This document shows positions 1 to 7,333 of a DNA stretch of 32,353 nt, piece by piece. Source of the DNA: an uncultured Saccharospirillaceae bacterium. GTDB taxonomy: Bacteria > Pseudomonadota > Gammaproteobacteria > Pseudomonadales > Natronospirillaceae. The stretch is taken from the NCBI GenBank assembly GCA_913063165.1, contig CAJXZL010000026.1:1-32353 (forward strand). The letters are read 5' to 3'. The notes under the pieces are model-generated. The model was given only the letters and a program-made list of their open reading frames with translations. It did no database searches and was not told the DNA's origin. The number at the start of each line of letters is the position of its first letter. Within the stretch, counting starts at the first letter, position 1. Position numbers and translations under genes: made by a program.

Positions 1-75
1 GGTATCCCGTAGGGGACTCGAACCCCTGTTACCGCCGTGAAAGGGCGGTGTCCTAGGCCACTAGACGAACGGGAC
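1..75 (-). tRNA. tRNA-Glu (anticodon UUC), 3' end cut by window edge
   Basis: On the minus strand the sequence folds as a tRNA: a 7-bp acceptor stem starting GTCCCGT at position 75, a D-loop TCTAGTGGCCTAGGA, an anticodon arm CCGCC/GGCGG with loop CTTTCAC (anticodon TTC), and a T-arm with GGTTCGAGTCC. It is nearly identical to the E. coli tRNA-Glu I know. The first acceptor pair is G-U rather than G-C. Encoded CC is present and the final A of CCA would be the base just outside the window. More tRNA or rRNA genes may follow to the left. Confidence 0.96.
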
Positions 76-111
76 ATGGCGCTGAAACAGTGCTGTGTGG
101 ACAGCGGGGGT

Positions 112-139
112 ATATTACCAATTGAAGCGGGCATTGCAA
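112..139 (-). promoter_or_regulatory. Probable sigma-70 promoter of tRNA-Glu
   Basis: Minus strand: TTGCAA (134-139), a 16-bp spacer, then TAATAT (112-117), about 37 bases before the mature tRNA 5' end. The bases just after the -10 are GC-rich (ACCCCCGC), as expected for a stringently controlled stable-RNA promoter. Both hexamers are imperfect, so this is a candidate only. Confidence 0.45.
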
Positions 140-213
140 CCTTTTTTGTAACAAAATCAATTCATTACATGACTTTTAATGCTGACTGTTTGGCAATGAC
201 CGTGCAAACCTGT

Positions 214-1401
214 TTAAAACTGGCGCTTGGCCTGTCTGGCCAATACGGCATGGTCTTCTTTATCTAGTGATGTTTCCCAGTGTCGACATTGTGGACAGTG
301 CCAATTGTGCCTAATGGTTTCATAACCGCATTGCTTGCACTGATACTGGGCATCCTTTTTGACCAAGTCGGACATCCACGCGAGCAACTGCCGGTGATCG
401 CCGGCTCCGTCTTGCGATTCTTGTTGCCATGCAAGCAGCTGCATGACCACTTTTCGACTCGGTGATGTCGTCTGCTTCTTTAAAAAATCCTGCAAGGTTC
501 CAGACGCGTCACTTCGATAAGCCAAATGGGTTGCCGCCAATTGCAACGATGGAATAGCGTAATACTGTGATAGCTGTTTCACCCACTTATCATATTGATC
601 AATGATGCTTGCTTGGTCCGCATAGCTGAATGCCGGCCCCAATACTTCGCTTATAAACTCAGGGTTTTTGGTGGCTGCCTTTTTACAATATCGGAATGCC
701 AGCGCATGCCTGCCCCGCTTAGATTCCATTTGCGCCTTGATTAACCAAGCCCGTGCGTTTGCGACGTTATGCGAGATGGCTTTTTTCAAAAAGGCTTCGG
801 TATTCGAATAAAGCCGATCTTCTAACGCCTGCAATGCGAGCTCACAATAATAGTGCGATAACGCCTGTTTTTGTGCAGGTCGGATTTTTCGCCCAAATTT
901 CTCGCCAGTGTCGATGCATTTACCCCAGTCGTTTTCTGACTCATAAATATGGAGTAATTTAGCCAGGGCACGGTATTTGAGATTGGTGTTGTTATTAATT
1001 AATGCACTGAATAAGCGCTCTGCCCGAGCGACCATTCCCAGATCCAGATAATCGCAAGCCAACTCAAACTGCACCTCTAGTGACAAAGGTGGCCCAATAG
1101 ACGCACGTCCAAATAGGTTTTGGTGGATCGCCAATGATTTAGAAAACTCGCCGCGCTTGCGGTACATCACCGCTAACGCCATGTGGGTTTCTACTGTTTC
1201 GGGGGTTACTACAAGGGATTCTATGATTTTTTGAATATCGGTATCGTCTTGGATGTTGAACCAATCGATGAGCGACTGCAGATTGACAGCCTCTTCTGTT
1301 GCTTTGGGTGCTTTTCGCTGCGACAAAGTCGCCCTACCCAAAACAAATCCTGTGATGATAGCAATCGCCAGGAATAATAAGTCACGTTCTAGCTCACTCA
1401 C
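214..1401 (-). CDS. lapB: LapB (YciM), LPS assembly regulator with TPRs and rubredoxin-like zinc domain
   Basis: 395 residues, close to the 389 of E. coli LapB. An N-terminal membrane anchor (about residues 6-22, LLFLAIAIITGF) is followed by TPR-type helical repeats and a C-terminal rubredoxin-like metal site with C355, C358, C369 and C372 (CKQC...HCPQC). In the known family, LapB sits on the inner membrane and adapts LpxC for degradation by FtsH, limiting lipid A synthesis. It starts with GTG and overlaps the lapA stop by 4 bases (GTGA), so the two are translationally coupled. In enterics pyrF follows; here the next gene is tRNA-Glu. The identity is firm; the regulatory role is taken from the family. 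Confidence 0.95.
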   Translation of the reverse strand: MSELERDLLFLAIAIITGFVLGRATLSQRKAPKATEEAVNLQSLIDWFNIQDDTDIQKIIESLVVTPETVETHMALAVMYRKRGEFSKSLAIHQNLFGRASIGPPLSLEVQFELACDYLDLGMVARAERLFSALINNNTNLKYRALAKLLHIYESENDWGKCIDTGEKFGRKIRPAQKQALSHYYCELALQALEDRLYSNTEAFLKKAISHNVANARAWLIKAQMESKRGRHALAFRYCKKAATKNPEFISEVLGPAFSYADQASIIDQYDKWVKQLSQYYAIPSLQLAATHLAYRSDASGTLQDFLKKQTTSPSRKVVMQLLAWQQESQDGAGDHRQLLAWMSDLVKKDAQYQCKQCGYETIRHNWHCPQCRHWETSLDKEDHAVLARQAKRQF

Positions 1402-1721
1402 TCAGATTTGCTCACATCCGACTTACTGGGCAATACCATTTTGTCACTCAACGGTGCATTGGCTTTCAGCTTGTTTAATTCACGTTGCAACTTGCCACGT
1501 TGAAATTGCAAACGGATCATTGGGCGCAACATGGCAACCATACCCAATATAAAACCGACACCAAAAAACAACAGCAACCACTGATATAGCGGTAAATCAG
1601 CTGACTTCCATTGCATTAAAGTGAGGTGTTGGGGGCTATTATTGTCGATACCGACGATAATGCCGATAGAAAGAATAAAAAGGATAAAAAGGATAAACAA
1701 TACATTCTTAAGCGTATTCAT
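1398..1721 (-). CDS. lapA: LapA, DUF1049 inner-membrane protein
   Basis: About 107 residues from the ATG at 1721; E. coli LapA has about 100. I prefer this ATG over a GTG seven codons upstream because AGGAA sits 6 bases before it. Two hydrophobic segments are visible (VLFILFILFILSIGIIVG and WLLLFFGVGFILGMVAML), separated by a short loop, then a basic amphipathic C-terminal tail (LQFQRGKLQRELNKLKAN) as in the DUF1049 family. It works with LapB in the inner membrane. It lies 27 bases after ihfB and overlaps lapB by 4 bases, so ihfB-lapA-lapB is probably one transcript. Confidence 0.93.
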   Translation of the reverse strand: MNTLKNVLFILFILFILSIGIIVGIDNNSPQHLTLMQWKSADLPLYQWLLLFFGVGFILGMVAMLRPMIRLQFQRGKLQRELNKLKANAPLSDKMVLPSKSDVSKSE

Positions 1722-1748
1722 ATGAGATTCCTGCCAAGGCACGCTGCC

Positions 1749-2039
1749 TTAATCGTCAATACTCGCATTCACCGATTCGCGCAGTTCTTTGCCTGGCTTA
1801 AAATGAGGAACAAACTTACCCGATAAATCAACAGACTCACCAGTTTTAGGATTGCGACCCAAACGAGCCGATCTATAGTGCAACGAAAAACTGCCAAAGC
1901 CGCGAATTTCAATGCGTTCGCCCACTGCCAGCGTTTGTGCCATATGATCCAACATCGTTTTTATCGCCAACTCAACATCCTTGACAGATAACTGATTTTG
2001 ACGCTCAACGATGCGCTCAATTAATTCAGACTTGGTCAT
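1749..2039 (-). CDS. ihfB: Integration host factor beta subunit
   Basis: 96 residues (E. coli 94) of the HU/IHF family. The start [10 protein letters not shown], the beta-arm region [15 protein letters not shown] and the conserved [10 protein letters not shown] and FKPGKELRE segments are all present. With IhfA it forms a heterodimer that binds specific DNA sites and bends them sharply, affecting transcription, replication and recombination. The ATG at 2039 is preceded by a near-perfect ribosome site (AAGGAGGGAC). In many gammaproteobacteria rpsA lies directly upstream; here there is a 338-base gap and then an unrelated ABC transporter gene, so ihfB must use its own promoter. Confidence 0.97.
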   Translation of the reverse strand: MTKSELIERIVERQNQLSVKDVELAIKTMLDHMAQTLAVGERIEIRGFGSFSLHYRSARLGRNPKTGESVDLSGKFVPHFKPGKELRESVNASIDD

Positions 2040-2377
2040 TGTCCCTCCTTTCCTGTGGAGTTACATCATGTCATGGCAAAGATTTGTCTCGGCCGCATTA
2101 TTCTTTTTAGTAGTGCAACATTCTGGCAATTGCCGTTATTGTCCAGTCCCTATCGGCTGTTTCTAATATAACGGATTGACCTATTGTAGTAATGACAATA
2201 GCTAAGACTAATTAACCTCACAAGGAAATACAACTCTTTATTTTTAAAGGATTTTTTTGAGGTTCTGTTTACGGCGATTCCGAAATGCCCATTAAAATCC
2301 AATGTGAGGAACTGCCGTTATCTGGATAAAAATGGGCCATCTGATTGCGGCACAACCAACGCTTGCCAATGTTGTAA
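2040..2377. other. Intergenic region between ihfB and the ABC transporter gene
   Basis: No convincing gene on either strand. It must contain the ihfB promoter (minus), but no clean -35/-10 pair stands out; TATATT near 2167 is the best -10. Other visible structure: a perfect 10-bp palindrome GGCAATTGCC (2125-2134), and a 7-bp inverted repeat AACCTCA (2214-2220)/TGAGGTT (2258-2264) enclosing a weak AT-rich hairpin (CTTTA/TAAAG, 2236-2249) followed by seven T on the plus strand. Confidence 0.5.
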
Positions 2378-4165
2378 TTATTGGTCGATCTGAAGTTGGT
2401 GTTGCTTGTTCCATAATAGGCGGTACTGACCATCCTGCGCCATCAGCTCTCGGTGCGTGCCAGACTCTACAATAACACCCTGATCCATCACCAATATGCG
2501 ATCGGAATCAACCACGGTAGATAAGCGGTGGGCGATGACCAAAGTGGTTCGATTGACCGATACCTGCTTCATGGCTTCCAAAATACTTTGTTCGGTAGCC
2601 GAATCTAGAGCCGATGTCGCTTCATCGAATATCAAAATCTTGGGCTTTTTCAACAAGGCCCTGGCGATGGCGATACGCTGTTTTTCTCCGCCTGATAGCT
2701 TTAAACCGCGCTCTCCGACCAGTGTACGTTCCTTATCCGGCAGCCGTGAGACAAACTGGTCGAGCTGCGCCATTGTCATGGCATCGAAAACCGCTTGCTC
2801 AGGGGCATCTGGATTGGCATAGGCCACATTCGCAAAAATGCTGTCATTAAACAGCACGGTATCCTGCGGTACCACGGCGATATGTTGGCGGACGCTGTCT
2901 TGTGTCACATCGGTTAAGGCTTGCCCGTCAACGAGAATACGCCCCGCACTCGGATCATAAAACCGGTACAGCAAACGCGCTAAGGTGGATTTTCCTGACC
3001 CGCTATGGCCGACCAATGCCACTTTTTCACCTGGATTGATGGTGAAATTGACGCCCTTTAGGACATCTCGCCGTTGGTCATAGTGAAAACTGACTTGATC
3101 GAACGCGACCGACGCCTGCCCGATGACAAATGGTTTGGCATTGGGCGCGTCTTTGACCGCCGGCTCGGTATCCAATAATACAAACAACTGCTCAACATCG
3201 GTGGTGGCTCTTCTTATTTCTCGATAAACAAAACCAAGGAAATTGAGCGGTATAAATAACTGAATGAGGTAAGCATTGACCATGACCAAGTCACCGAGCG
3301 TGAGTGCCCCTCCCACCACGTCATCGGCAACCAATATCATCATCAGCGTCACTGCAACGGATATAATTAGCGCCTGACCACTGTTTAATGCAGCCAATGA
3401 GAGGCGATTTTTCAGCCGAGCCTTTTCCCAGTCGGCTAAGAACTGGTCATACTGATTGGCTTCCCATTGTTCATTGTTGAAATACTTTACGGTCTCATAG
3501 TTCATTAAGCTGTCTATGGCCCGCGCATTGGATTTGGAGTCCTGTTGATTGGCTTCTCTTACAAATTTATTACGCCACTCGGTCGTCATGACCGTAAAGG
3601 TAATATAGAGCCCAACCGCACAGACCGTTAACGCACCCATCCAAATTGAGAAATTCACCATCAAAATGGCGGCCACCATGAAGAGCTCTAGCAGCGTGGG
3701 TAAAATATTAAAGACCATCATGCGCAGCAAGAAACTGATACCGCTGTTGCCGCGTTCGATGTCGCGGGCCACGCCGCCAGTTTTTCGGTTAAGGTGAAAT
3801 TCTAGATCCAAATGATGTAGGTGTTTAAATGCGCGAAGGCCCACCAATCGCATGGTGCGTTCAGTTACCCGACTAAAAACGGCATCACGGGCTTCACCAA
3901 AGAACACCGTCGCAAAGCGCAAGCCACCATAGGCAATTAAGAGCAACAACGGGAGTACTGGCAAGGGGTTTATACTGGCATCCAAACCATCAACAATGTG
4001 CTTGAGTACCCAAGGCATCAATACGGTTGCCACTTTCGCTAGCACCAAAAAACCCATGGCCACGGCCACACGGCCCTTAAATTGGCTTAAATAGGGTCCA
4101 AGTGCCTTCATAGCTGCCCACATCTTCAATGTAGGTGGTGGTCCGTCGTGCGATGTGGGTTTCAT
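2378..4165 (-). CDS. Atm1/HMT1-type (ABCB7-like) ABC exporter, fused membrane and ATPase domains
   Basis: 595 residues: a half-transporter with a six-helix membrane domain (about 30-330) and a C-terminal ATPase domain. Motifs: Walker A GHSGSGKST (386-394), Q-loop Q434, signature LSGGEKQR (490-497), Walker B ILIFDEA (510-516), H-loop H546. The segment TGGVARDIERGNSGISFLL (129-147) and the LNSGQ motif (about 260-264) are typical of the Atm1 branch rather than MsbA. Known relatives in mitochondria and in Novosphingobium export glutathione conjugates, persulfides or metal-glutathione complexes; the substrate here is inferred. The start is 5 bases after the truC stop, so the two are probably co-transcribed. 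Confidence 0.9.
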   Translation of the reverse strand: MKPTSHDGPPPTLKMWAAMKALGPYLSQFKGRVAVAMGFLVLAKVATVLMPWVLKHIVDGLDASINPLPVLPLLLLIAYGGLRFATVFFGEARDAVFSRVTERTMRLVGLRAFKHLHHLDLEFHLNRKTGGVARDIERGNSGISFLLRMMVFNILPTLLELFMVAAILMVNFSIWMGALTVCAVGLYITFTVMTTEWRNKFVREANQQDSKSNARAIDSLMNYETVKYFNNEQWEANQYDQFLADWEKARLKNRLSLAALNSGQALIISVAVTLMMILVADDVVGGALTLGDLVMVNAYLIQLFIPLNFLGFVYREIRRATTDVEQLFVLLDTEPAVKDAPNAKPFVIGQASVAFDQVSFHYDQRRDVLKGVNFTINPGEKVALVGHSGSGKSTLARLLYRFYDPSAGRILVDGQALTDVTQDSVRQHIAVVPQDTVLFNDSIFANVAYANPDAPEQAVFDAMTMAQLDQFVSRLPDKERTLVGERGLKLSGGEKQRIAIARALLKKPKILIFDEATSALDSATEQSILEAMKQVSVNRTTLVIAHRLSTVVDSDRILVMDQGVIVESGTHRELMAQDGQYRLLWNKQHQLQIDQ

Positions 4166-4170
4166 TGAGG

Positions 4171-5073
4171 CTAGACTGCTCCATTGTTGTGACGACAGGC
4201 GTCGGATACTGGCGGTTCACTGCTGTCGATTGTGTCGGCTGTTGCTGCATTGTCGGCACTGTCGTTATTGTCGGCACTGTCGTTATTGTCAGCATCTTCC
4301 AGCGGCGCATGTAATTGCGCGTGCAAAAAGTCTGAAGACAGTGCAGCAATTTGCTCAGCTTGCGTTTGCCATCCCCACTGTTCACACAGTTGCTGCCAAG
4401 CAGGCGTCAAACCCGCGCGTAAGCGCAGTGGTTCGCCGGTCATGGGGTGGACGAGGTCGGTTGCCACGCACCGCAATGCCAATTGTTGCCATCCAAAATG
4501 CGCGGCGACCATGGCATTGTGCCGCCCGTCACCATAACGCGTATCGCCGATTAGGTGGTGATAGGTTTTTCTAAAGTGCTTTCGAATTTGGTGAAGTCTG
4601 CCGGTAATCGGTCGGGCCAAAACCAACGAATATCGCGCAGAATCGTAGGGTCCGACAGGGATGGGAATCACGGTTGTCCCCAGCCTTACAAAACGGGTGA
4701 TCGCCTCCTGAGCCGGCTTGTCTGCTTTGATCCGACGATCGCCTTTAGCATCCACTTCTTCCTTCAGCGCCTTGTCTATACGCCCCTTTTCCGGTGTCCA
4801 GCCACGGGCAATGCACAGATAATACTTATCTATTTCATGACGTTGAAAACTGGTCATCATGCGCCGTGCGACTTCGGGGTGTTTGCCAAATAACAAAATA
4901 CCACTGGTAGGACGGTCTAGCCGATGCAGGGTATGTAGCTTTTGCCCAGCATGGGCTTCAGCGCGAGCCTGTGCAAAGTCGGTTTCATGCTTATCAAGCC
5001 AACTAGGATGCATCATCAACCCTGCTGGCTTATCTACGATGAGCAGATGCGCATCTTCAAACAGCAGTTTCAC
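4171..5073 (-). CDS. truC: tRNA pseudouridine(65) synthase TruC with an acidic repeat tail
   Basis: 300 residues against about 260 for E. coli TruC. The RluA-family catalytic motif HRLDRPTSG lies at 50-58, with D53 the expected nucleophile. Other TruC-like segments are HPSWLDKHE, GRLHQIRKHF and HPMTGEPLRL. It isomerises U65 in the T-stem region of some tRNAs. The last 40 or so residues are an added low-complexity tail rich in D, N, S and A, encoded by an 18-bp tandem repeat. The start is GTG with a weak ribosome site; it lies 10 bases after the upstream zinc-ribbon gene and probably depends on coupling. The assignment to TruC over other RluA members rests on the N-terminal and C-terminal similarity. 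Confidence 0.9.
   Translation of the reverse strand: MKLLFEDAHLLIVDKPAGLMMHPSWLDKHETDFAQARAEAHAGQKLHTLHRLDRPTSGILLFGKHPEVARRMMTSFQRHEIDKYYLCIARGWTPEKGRIDKALKEEVDAKGDRRIKADKPAQEAITRFVRLGTTVIPIPVGPYDSARYSLVLARPITGRLHQIRKHFRKTYHHLIGDTRYGDGRHNAMVAAHFGWQQLALRCVATDLVHPMTGEPLRLRAGLTPAWQQLCEQWGWQTQAEQIAALSSDFLHAQLHAPLEDADNNDSADNNDSADNAATADTIDSSEPPVSDACRHNNGAV
4251..4294. repeat. 18-bp tandem repeat inside the 3' end of truC
   Basis: Two perfect copies of TGTCGGCACTGTCGTTAT (4251-4268 and 4269-4286), followed by the first eight bases of a third copy with one change (4287-4294). On the coding strand they give repeated DNNDSA. The period is a multiple of three, so copy-number change would keep the frame. 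Confidence 0.9.
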
Positions 5074-5083
5074 AGACTACTGC

Positions 5084-5311
5084 TCACTGCTCGTCGGAGG
5101 ATTCATCGTCGTCTTGAAGCTCCGTGGTAACGGTATCTCCGCAGACCGCACAGGCGCCCTCAATAAATACATCCCCTGCTATTTCATATTCTACTGGATG
5201 AGTCATACCCAAATCACTGGCCATGCACTGATTACACCAAGTGTAATGGAGGAATTCTTTTTGGGTTTCTTCGTCGCGAGCAAAAAAGTCGCGTGATTTA
5301 CGTTCTGACAA
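5084..5311 (-). CDS. Small CxxC-CxxC (zinc-ribbon-like) protein, function unknown
   Basis: 75 residues starting at TTG (5311), with AGGGG ten bases upstream. Two cysteine pairs, CNQC and CAVC, are separated by about 24 residues, which suggests a single metal-binding ribbon. The N-terminus is basic and charged (MSERKSRDFF) and the last 13 residues are strongly acidic (LQDDDESSDEQ), so the protein is polar and probably cytoplasmic. I do not recognise a named family with confidence. It is the first gene of a run with truC (10-base gap) and the Atm1-type exporter, which hints at a link to RNA or metal handling, but this is only context. Confidence 0.72.
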   Translation of the reverse strand: MSERKSRDFFARDEETQKEFLHYTWCNQCMASDLGMTHPVEYEIAGDVFIEGACAVCGDTVTTELQDDDESSDEQ

Positions 5312-5340
5312 TGTCTGGCTACCCCTATGATAAAAGCGTT

Positions 5341-5346
5341 ATTATA
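5341..5346 (-). promoter_or_regulatory. Candidate -10 box for the zinc-ribbon/truC/exporter run
   Basis: A perfect TATAAT on the minus strand, 30 bases before the TTG start at 5311, inside the 69-base divergent gap. No good -35 at 16-18 bases; the upstream TTGGTT is too close. The near-symmetrical TTATTATA could also serve the plus-strand gene at 5381. Confidence 0.4.
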
Positions 5347-5380
5347 CCGCTGCTTTTAACCAATCAGGGAACTAAATATT

Positions 5381-5866
5381 GTGAACCATCCCAGTTTTAT
5401 GACCATTGAGCCAAGTGGATTTACCGAACAGAGCTATCCCATTGCTCTTTCTTGGATCCTGTTAGATGGTTCTTATAAGAGTGTATTTATTCGCCCTGAA
5501 GACCATTGGACAGAATGGGATGCGGGCATTGCAAGTTCGTCGGGTAAATCCCGACAAGACCTATTGGACATGGGCGACCCTGCGATTGACGTGATTAATG
5601 AACTTGAATTGGATGTCGAGACCGGCATTTTGTATGTAGAAGACGTCGACATGGCTGAGGTGTGGCTGGGCAATTTATTTGACGCCTACCAACGCGACAT
5701 TCCATTTGATATCCGCTCGGTGTTCGACGTGTTGCCTAGCCTAGACGCTGATGCCTTTGATGACGAGCGCCGGTTTTTGATGGAAACCAACAACCTGAGT
5801 TTCACATCATCTGAAGATCAAATCTTGGTGTTACAGCGCATTTGGTCAGACTTTGGTGAAAAGTAA
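5381..5866 (+). CDS. Uncharacterised protein, possibly a degenerate DnaQ-like (DEDD) exonuclease fold
   Basis: 161 residues starting at GTG with AGGGA ten bases before it. The opening MTIEPSGFTEQSYPIALSW lines up by eye with DEDD exonucleases, which begin like LDFEASG...SYPIEI.W. A later DHWTEWDAGIASSSGKSRQDLL lines up with the segment around their GI(s)R..L motif. The first catalytic acid would be Thr in place of Asp, and the later acids are not in clear positions, so the copy is probably not an active nuclease. There is no signal peptide or membrane segment, and the protein is rich in D and E. It stands alone between divergent and convergent neighbours. The fold assignment is inference. Confidence 0.6.
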   Translation: MNHPSFMTIEPSGFTEQSYPIALSWILLDGSYKSVFIRPEDHWTEWDAGIASSSGKSRQDLLDMGDPAIDVINELELDVETGILYVEDVDMAEVWLGNLFDAYQRDIPFDIRSVFDVLPSLDADAFDDERRFLMETNNLSFTSSEDQILVLQRIWSDFGEK

Positions 5867-5888
5867 TGGGCAGCCGCTTGCCGGCCCC

Positions 5889-6584
5889 CTACTTTCCGAG
5901 AAAGGATTTGATAAACGGAATCGTGAGGCGTCGTTTCATTGCCAAAGAGGCATGGTCTAGTTGATCCAACAATTGAAATTGTCGCTGTAAATCACGGGGA
6001 TAATGGGTCAACAAGTACTGGGCAACGACATTGTCTAACTCCAATCCTTTTTGATTGGCACGCTGTATCAGTGCCTCTTCTTTTTGGTCGTCGGTCAGAC
6101 CAATCACCTGAAAACAGTGTCCCCAGGTCAACCGCGACAGCAAATCATCCAACTCTAAATCCAACCCACCGGGTGCCACATGGCTACCAAATAAAATCGC
6201 ATGGCCCAGTTGTCGAGACGCGTTAAAGAAGTGAAACAGGGCTTCCTGCCACACCAAGTTACCCCGCACCAAATCCAGATCATCGATACATACAAGGGGC
6301 ATAGACTCCATCCCCTGCAGCATTTCTGGACCAATGTCTTTGATATGCGACAGCGGTATATAGGGCGCATGGTGTGCATTGGCCATGGCCTGCAACAAAA
6401 AGCTCACGCCCACACCGGGTTCGCCCCACAACAGTGTCGAAGGCTCATCCTGCACATCAAAGGCTGACAAATAGGCCATCAACTCTGCGTTGCTGCCAAC
6501 ATAGAAATTATCTAACAGCGAATGATCTGACACTTGAATCGCTAGCGGTATCTGTCTTGGCGTGTTCTTGGGTGTTTTAACCAC
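5889..6584 (-). CDS. hda: Hda, DnaA regulatory inactivator
   Basis: 231 residues from the GTG at 6584, chosen because CTGGAG lies eight bases upstream and the length then matches E. coli Hda (233). A GTG at 6641 would give 250. The N-terminal QIPLAI (about 11-16) is the expected sliding-clamp-binding motif. The AAA+ core has VCIDDLDLV (Walker B-like), SRLTWG (box VII-like) and a C-terminal RRLTIPFIK that closely matches E. coli. The P-loop GEPGVGVSF lacks the usual Lys, as E. coli Hda does. With the clamp it stimulates ATP hydrolysis by DnaA after initiation. It lies 83 bases after soxG, and the intervening sox genes separate it from perM. Confidence 0.93.
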   Translation of the reverse strand: MVKTPKNTPRQIPLAIQVSDHSLLDNFYVGSNAELMAYLSAFDVQDEPSTLLWGEPGVGVSFLLQAMANAHHAPYIPLSHIKDIGPEMLQGMESMPLVCIDDLDLVRGNLVWQEALFHFFNASRQLGHAILFGSHVAPGGLDLELDDLLSRLTWGHCFQVIGLTDDQKEEALIQRANQKGLELDNVVAQYLLTHYPRDLQRQFQLLDQLDHASLAMKRRLTIPFIKSFLGK

Positions 6585-6614
6585 AGAAAACACTCCAGGC
6601 AACTCGGCTGATAA

Positions 6615-6637
6615 CACGCCAGTCACCACGCCAGTCA
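6615..6637. repeat. 12-bp direct repeat upstream of (or at the 5' end of) hda
   Basis: CACGCCAGTCA occurs at 6615-6625 and again at 6627-6637 (period 12). If hda starts at 6584 this lies in its untranslated leader, 30-50 bases before the start; with the GTG at 6641 it would encode a repeated TGV. Confidence 0.8.
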
Positions 6638-6667
6638 ACACCGGCGGCGACCCCTTTGCTGGTAACC

Positions 6668-7333
6668 CTATTCATGAACAGAGAGCCCGTATTCGGCACT
6701 GGCATCCTGCAGCCATAACCACAGGTAATCGGCAAAACTACGGCGAATAATCAATTCCCAACCCAGTTCATCCACCCGCCGAATCACCGCCTGACTTTTA
6801 CCCATCGTCGTGGTGACGACTTTGCCAAGTGGAAAATTGCGGTCTGATACATCGTAGGAGGTACTCTTTTTAAGGACACTGCGTGCGTGCAAACCAGACA
6901 ACAGCAAAATGGTGTTGCCGCCCGACACATCAACCACCGCTACGTGCCCAGGCAGAGCAGCTCTCAACTTCGTTTCAATGTCAAAGGCTTGCGATGCTGG
7001 GGCTGTGAGCAACCATTCATCTGGCCCGATCCAACGAAGGGTTTGACTGCCGTCTGACACACTGGATAGGCGGGTCGGCACTTGCAGCCCGAGTGCTTGG
7101 GTTAGGCTTTCCTGAAATCCCGGTGCCTCAGCGCGGCCTCGTATGACCAGATGCGCCTGTAGCGGTAATTCTGCTAATGCAACGCCGCCAGCAGTATCGG
7201 CGCCGGCATCGTCATTAATGGCCATCATCGAGGGCAAATCGGCATGGTACAACGGGCTTTCTACGCGCACATCACCACTGGGCAATTGCTGCATCCACAC
7301 GCGTGTTTGGTCACGTTCCTGACGGTCAGACAT
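6668..7333 (-). CDS. soxG: Sarcosine oxidase gamma subunit
   Basis: 221 residues. It belongs to the SoxG family, which shares a fold with the GCV_T folate-binding domain: LRWIGPDEWLLTAP, GHVAVVDVSGGNTILLLSG and DVSDRNFPLGKV are characteristic segments. It is the small structural subunit of heterotetrameric sarcosine oxidase. Its ATG overlaps the soxA stop by 8 bases (ATGTCTGA), so translation is coupled. It is the last sox gene; no purU or folD follows, as is often seen in other bacteria, and hda comes next. Confidence 0.92.
   Translation of the reverse strand: MSDRQERDQTRVWMQQLPSGDVRVESPLYHADLPSMMAINDDAGADTAGGVALAELPLQAHLVIRGRAEAPGFQESLTQALGLQVPTRLSSVSDGSQTLRWIGPDEWLLTAPASQAFDIETKLRAALPGHVAVVDVSGGNTILLLSGLHARSVLKKSTSYDVSDRNFPLGKVVTTTMGKSQAVIRRVDELGWELIIRRSFADYLWLWLQDASAEYGLSVHE

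Noticed and set aside
2214-2264. Strong rho-independent terminator in the ihfB upstream gap
   Set aside because: The stem is only five AT pairs inside a loose 7-bp outer repeat and no plus-strand gene ends nearby.
4077-4385. Minus-strand frame with TITTVPTITTVPT repeats
   Set aside because: It is the 18-bp truC repeat read in another frame, lying over truC and the exporter start.
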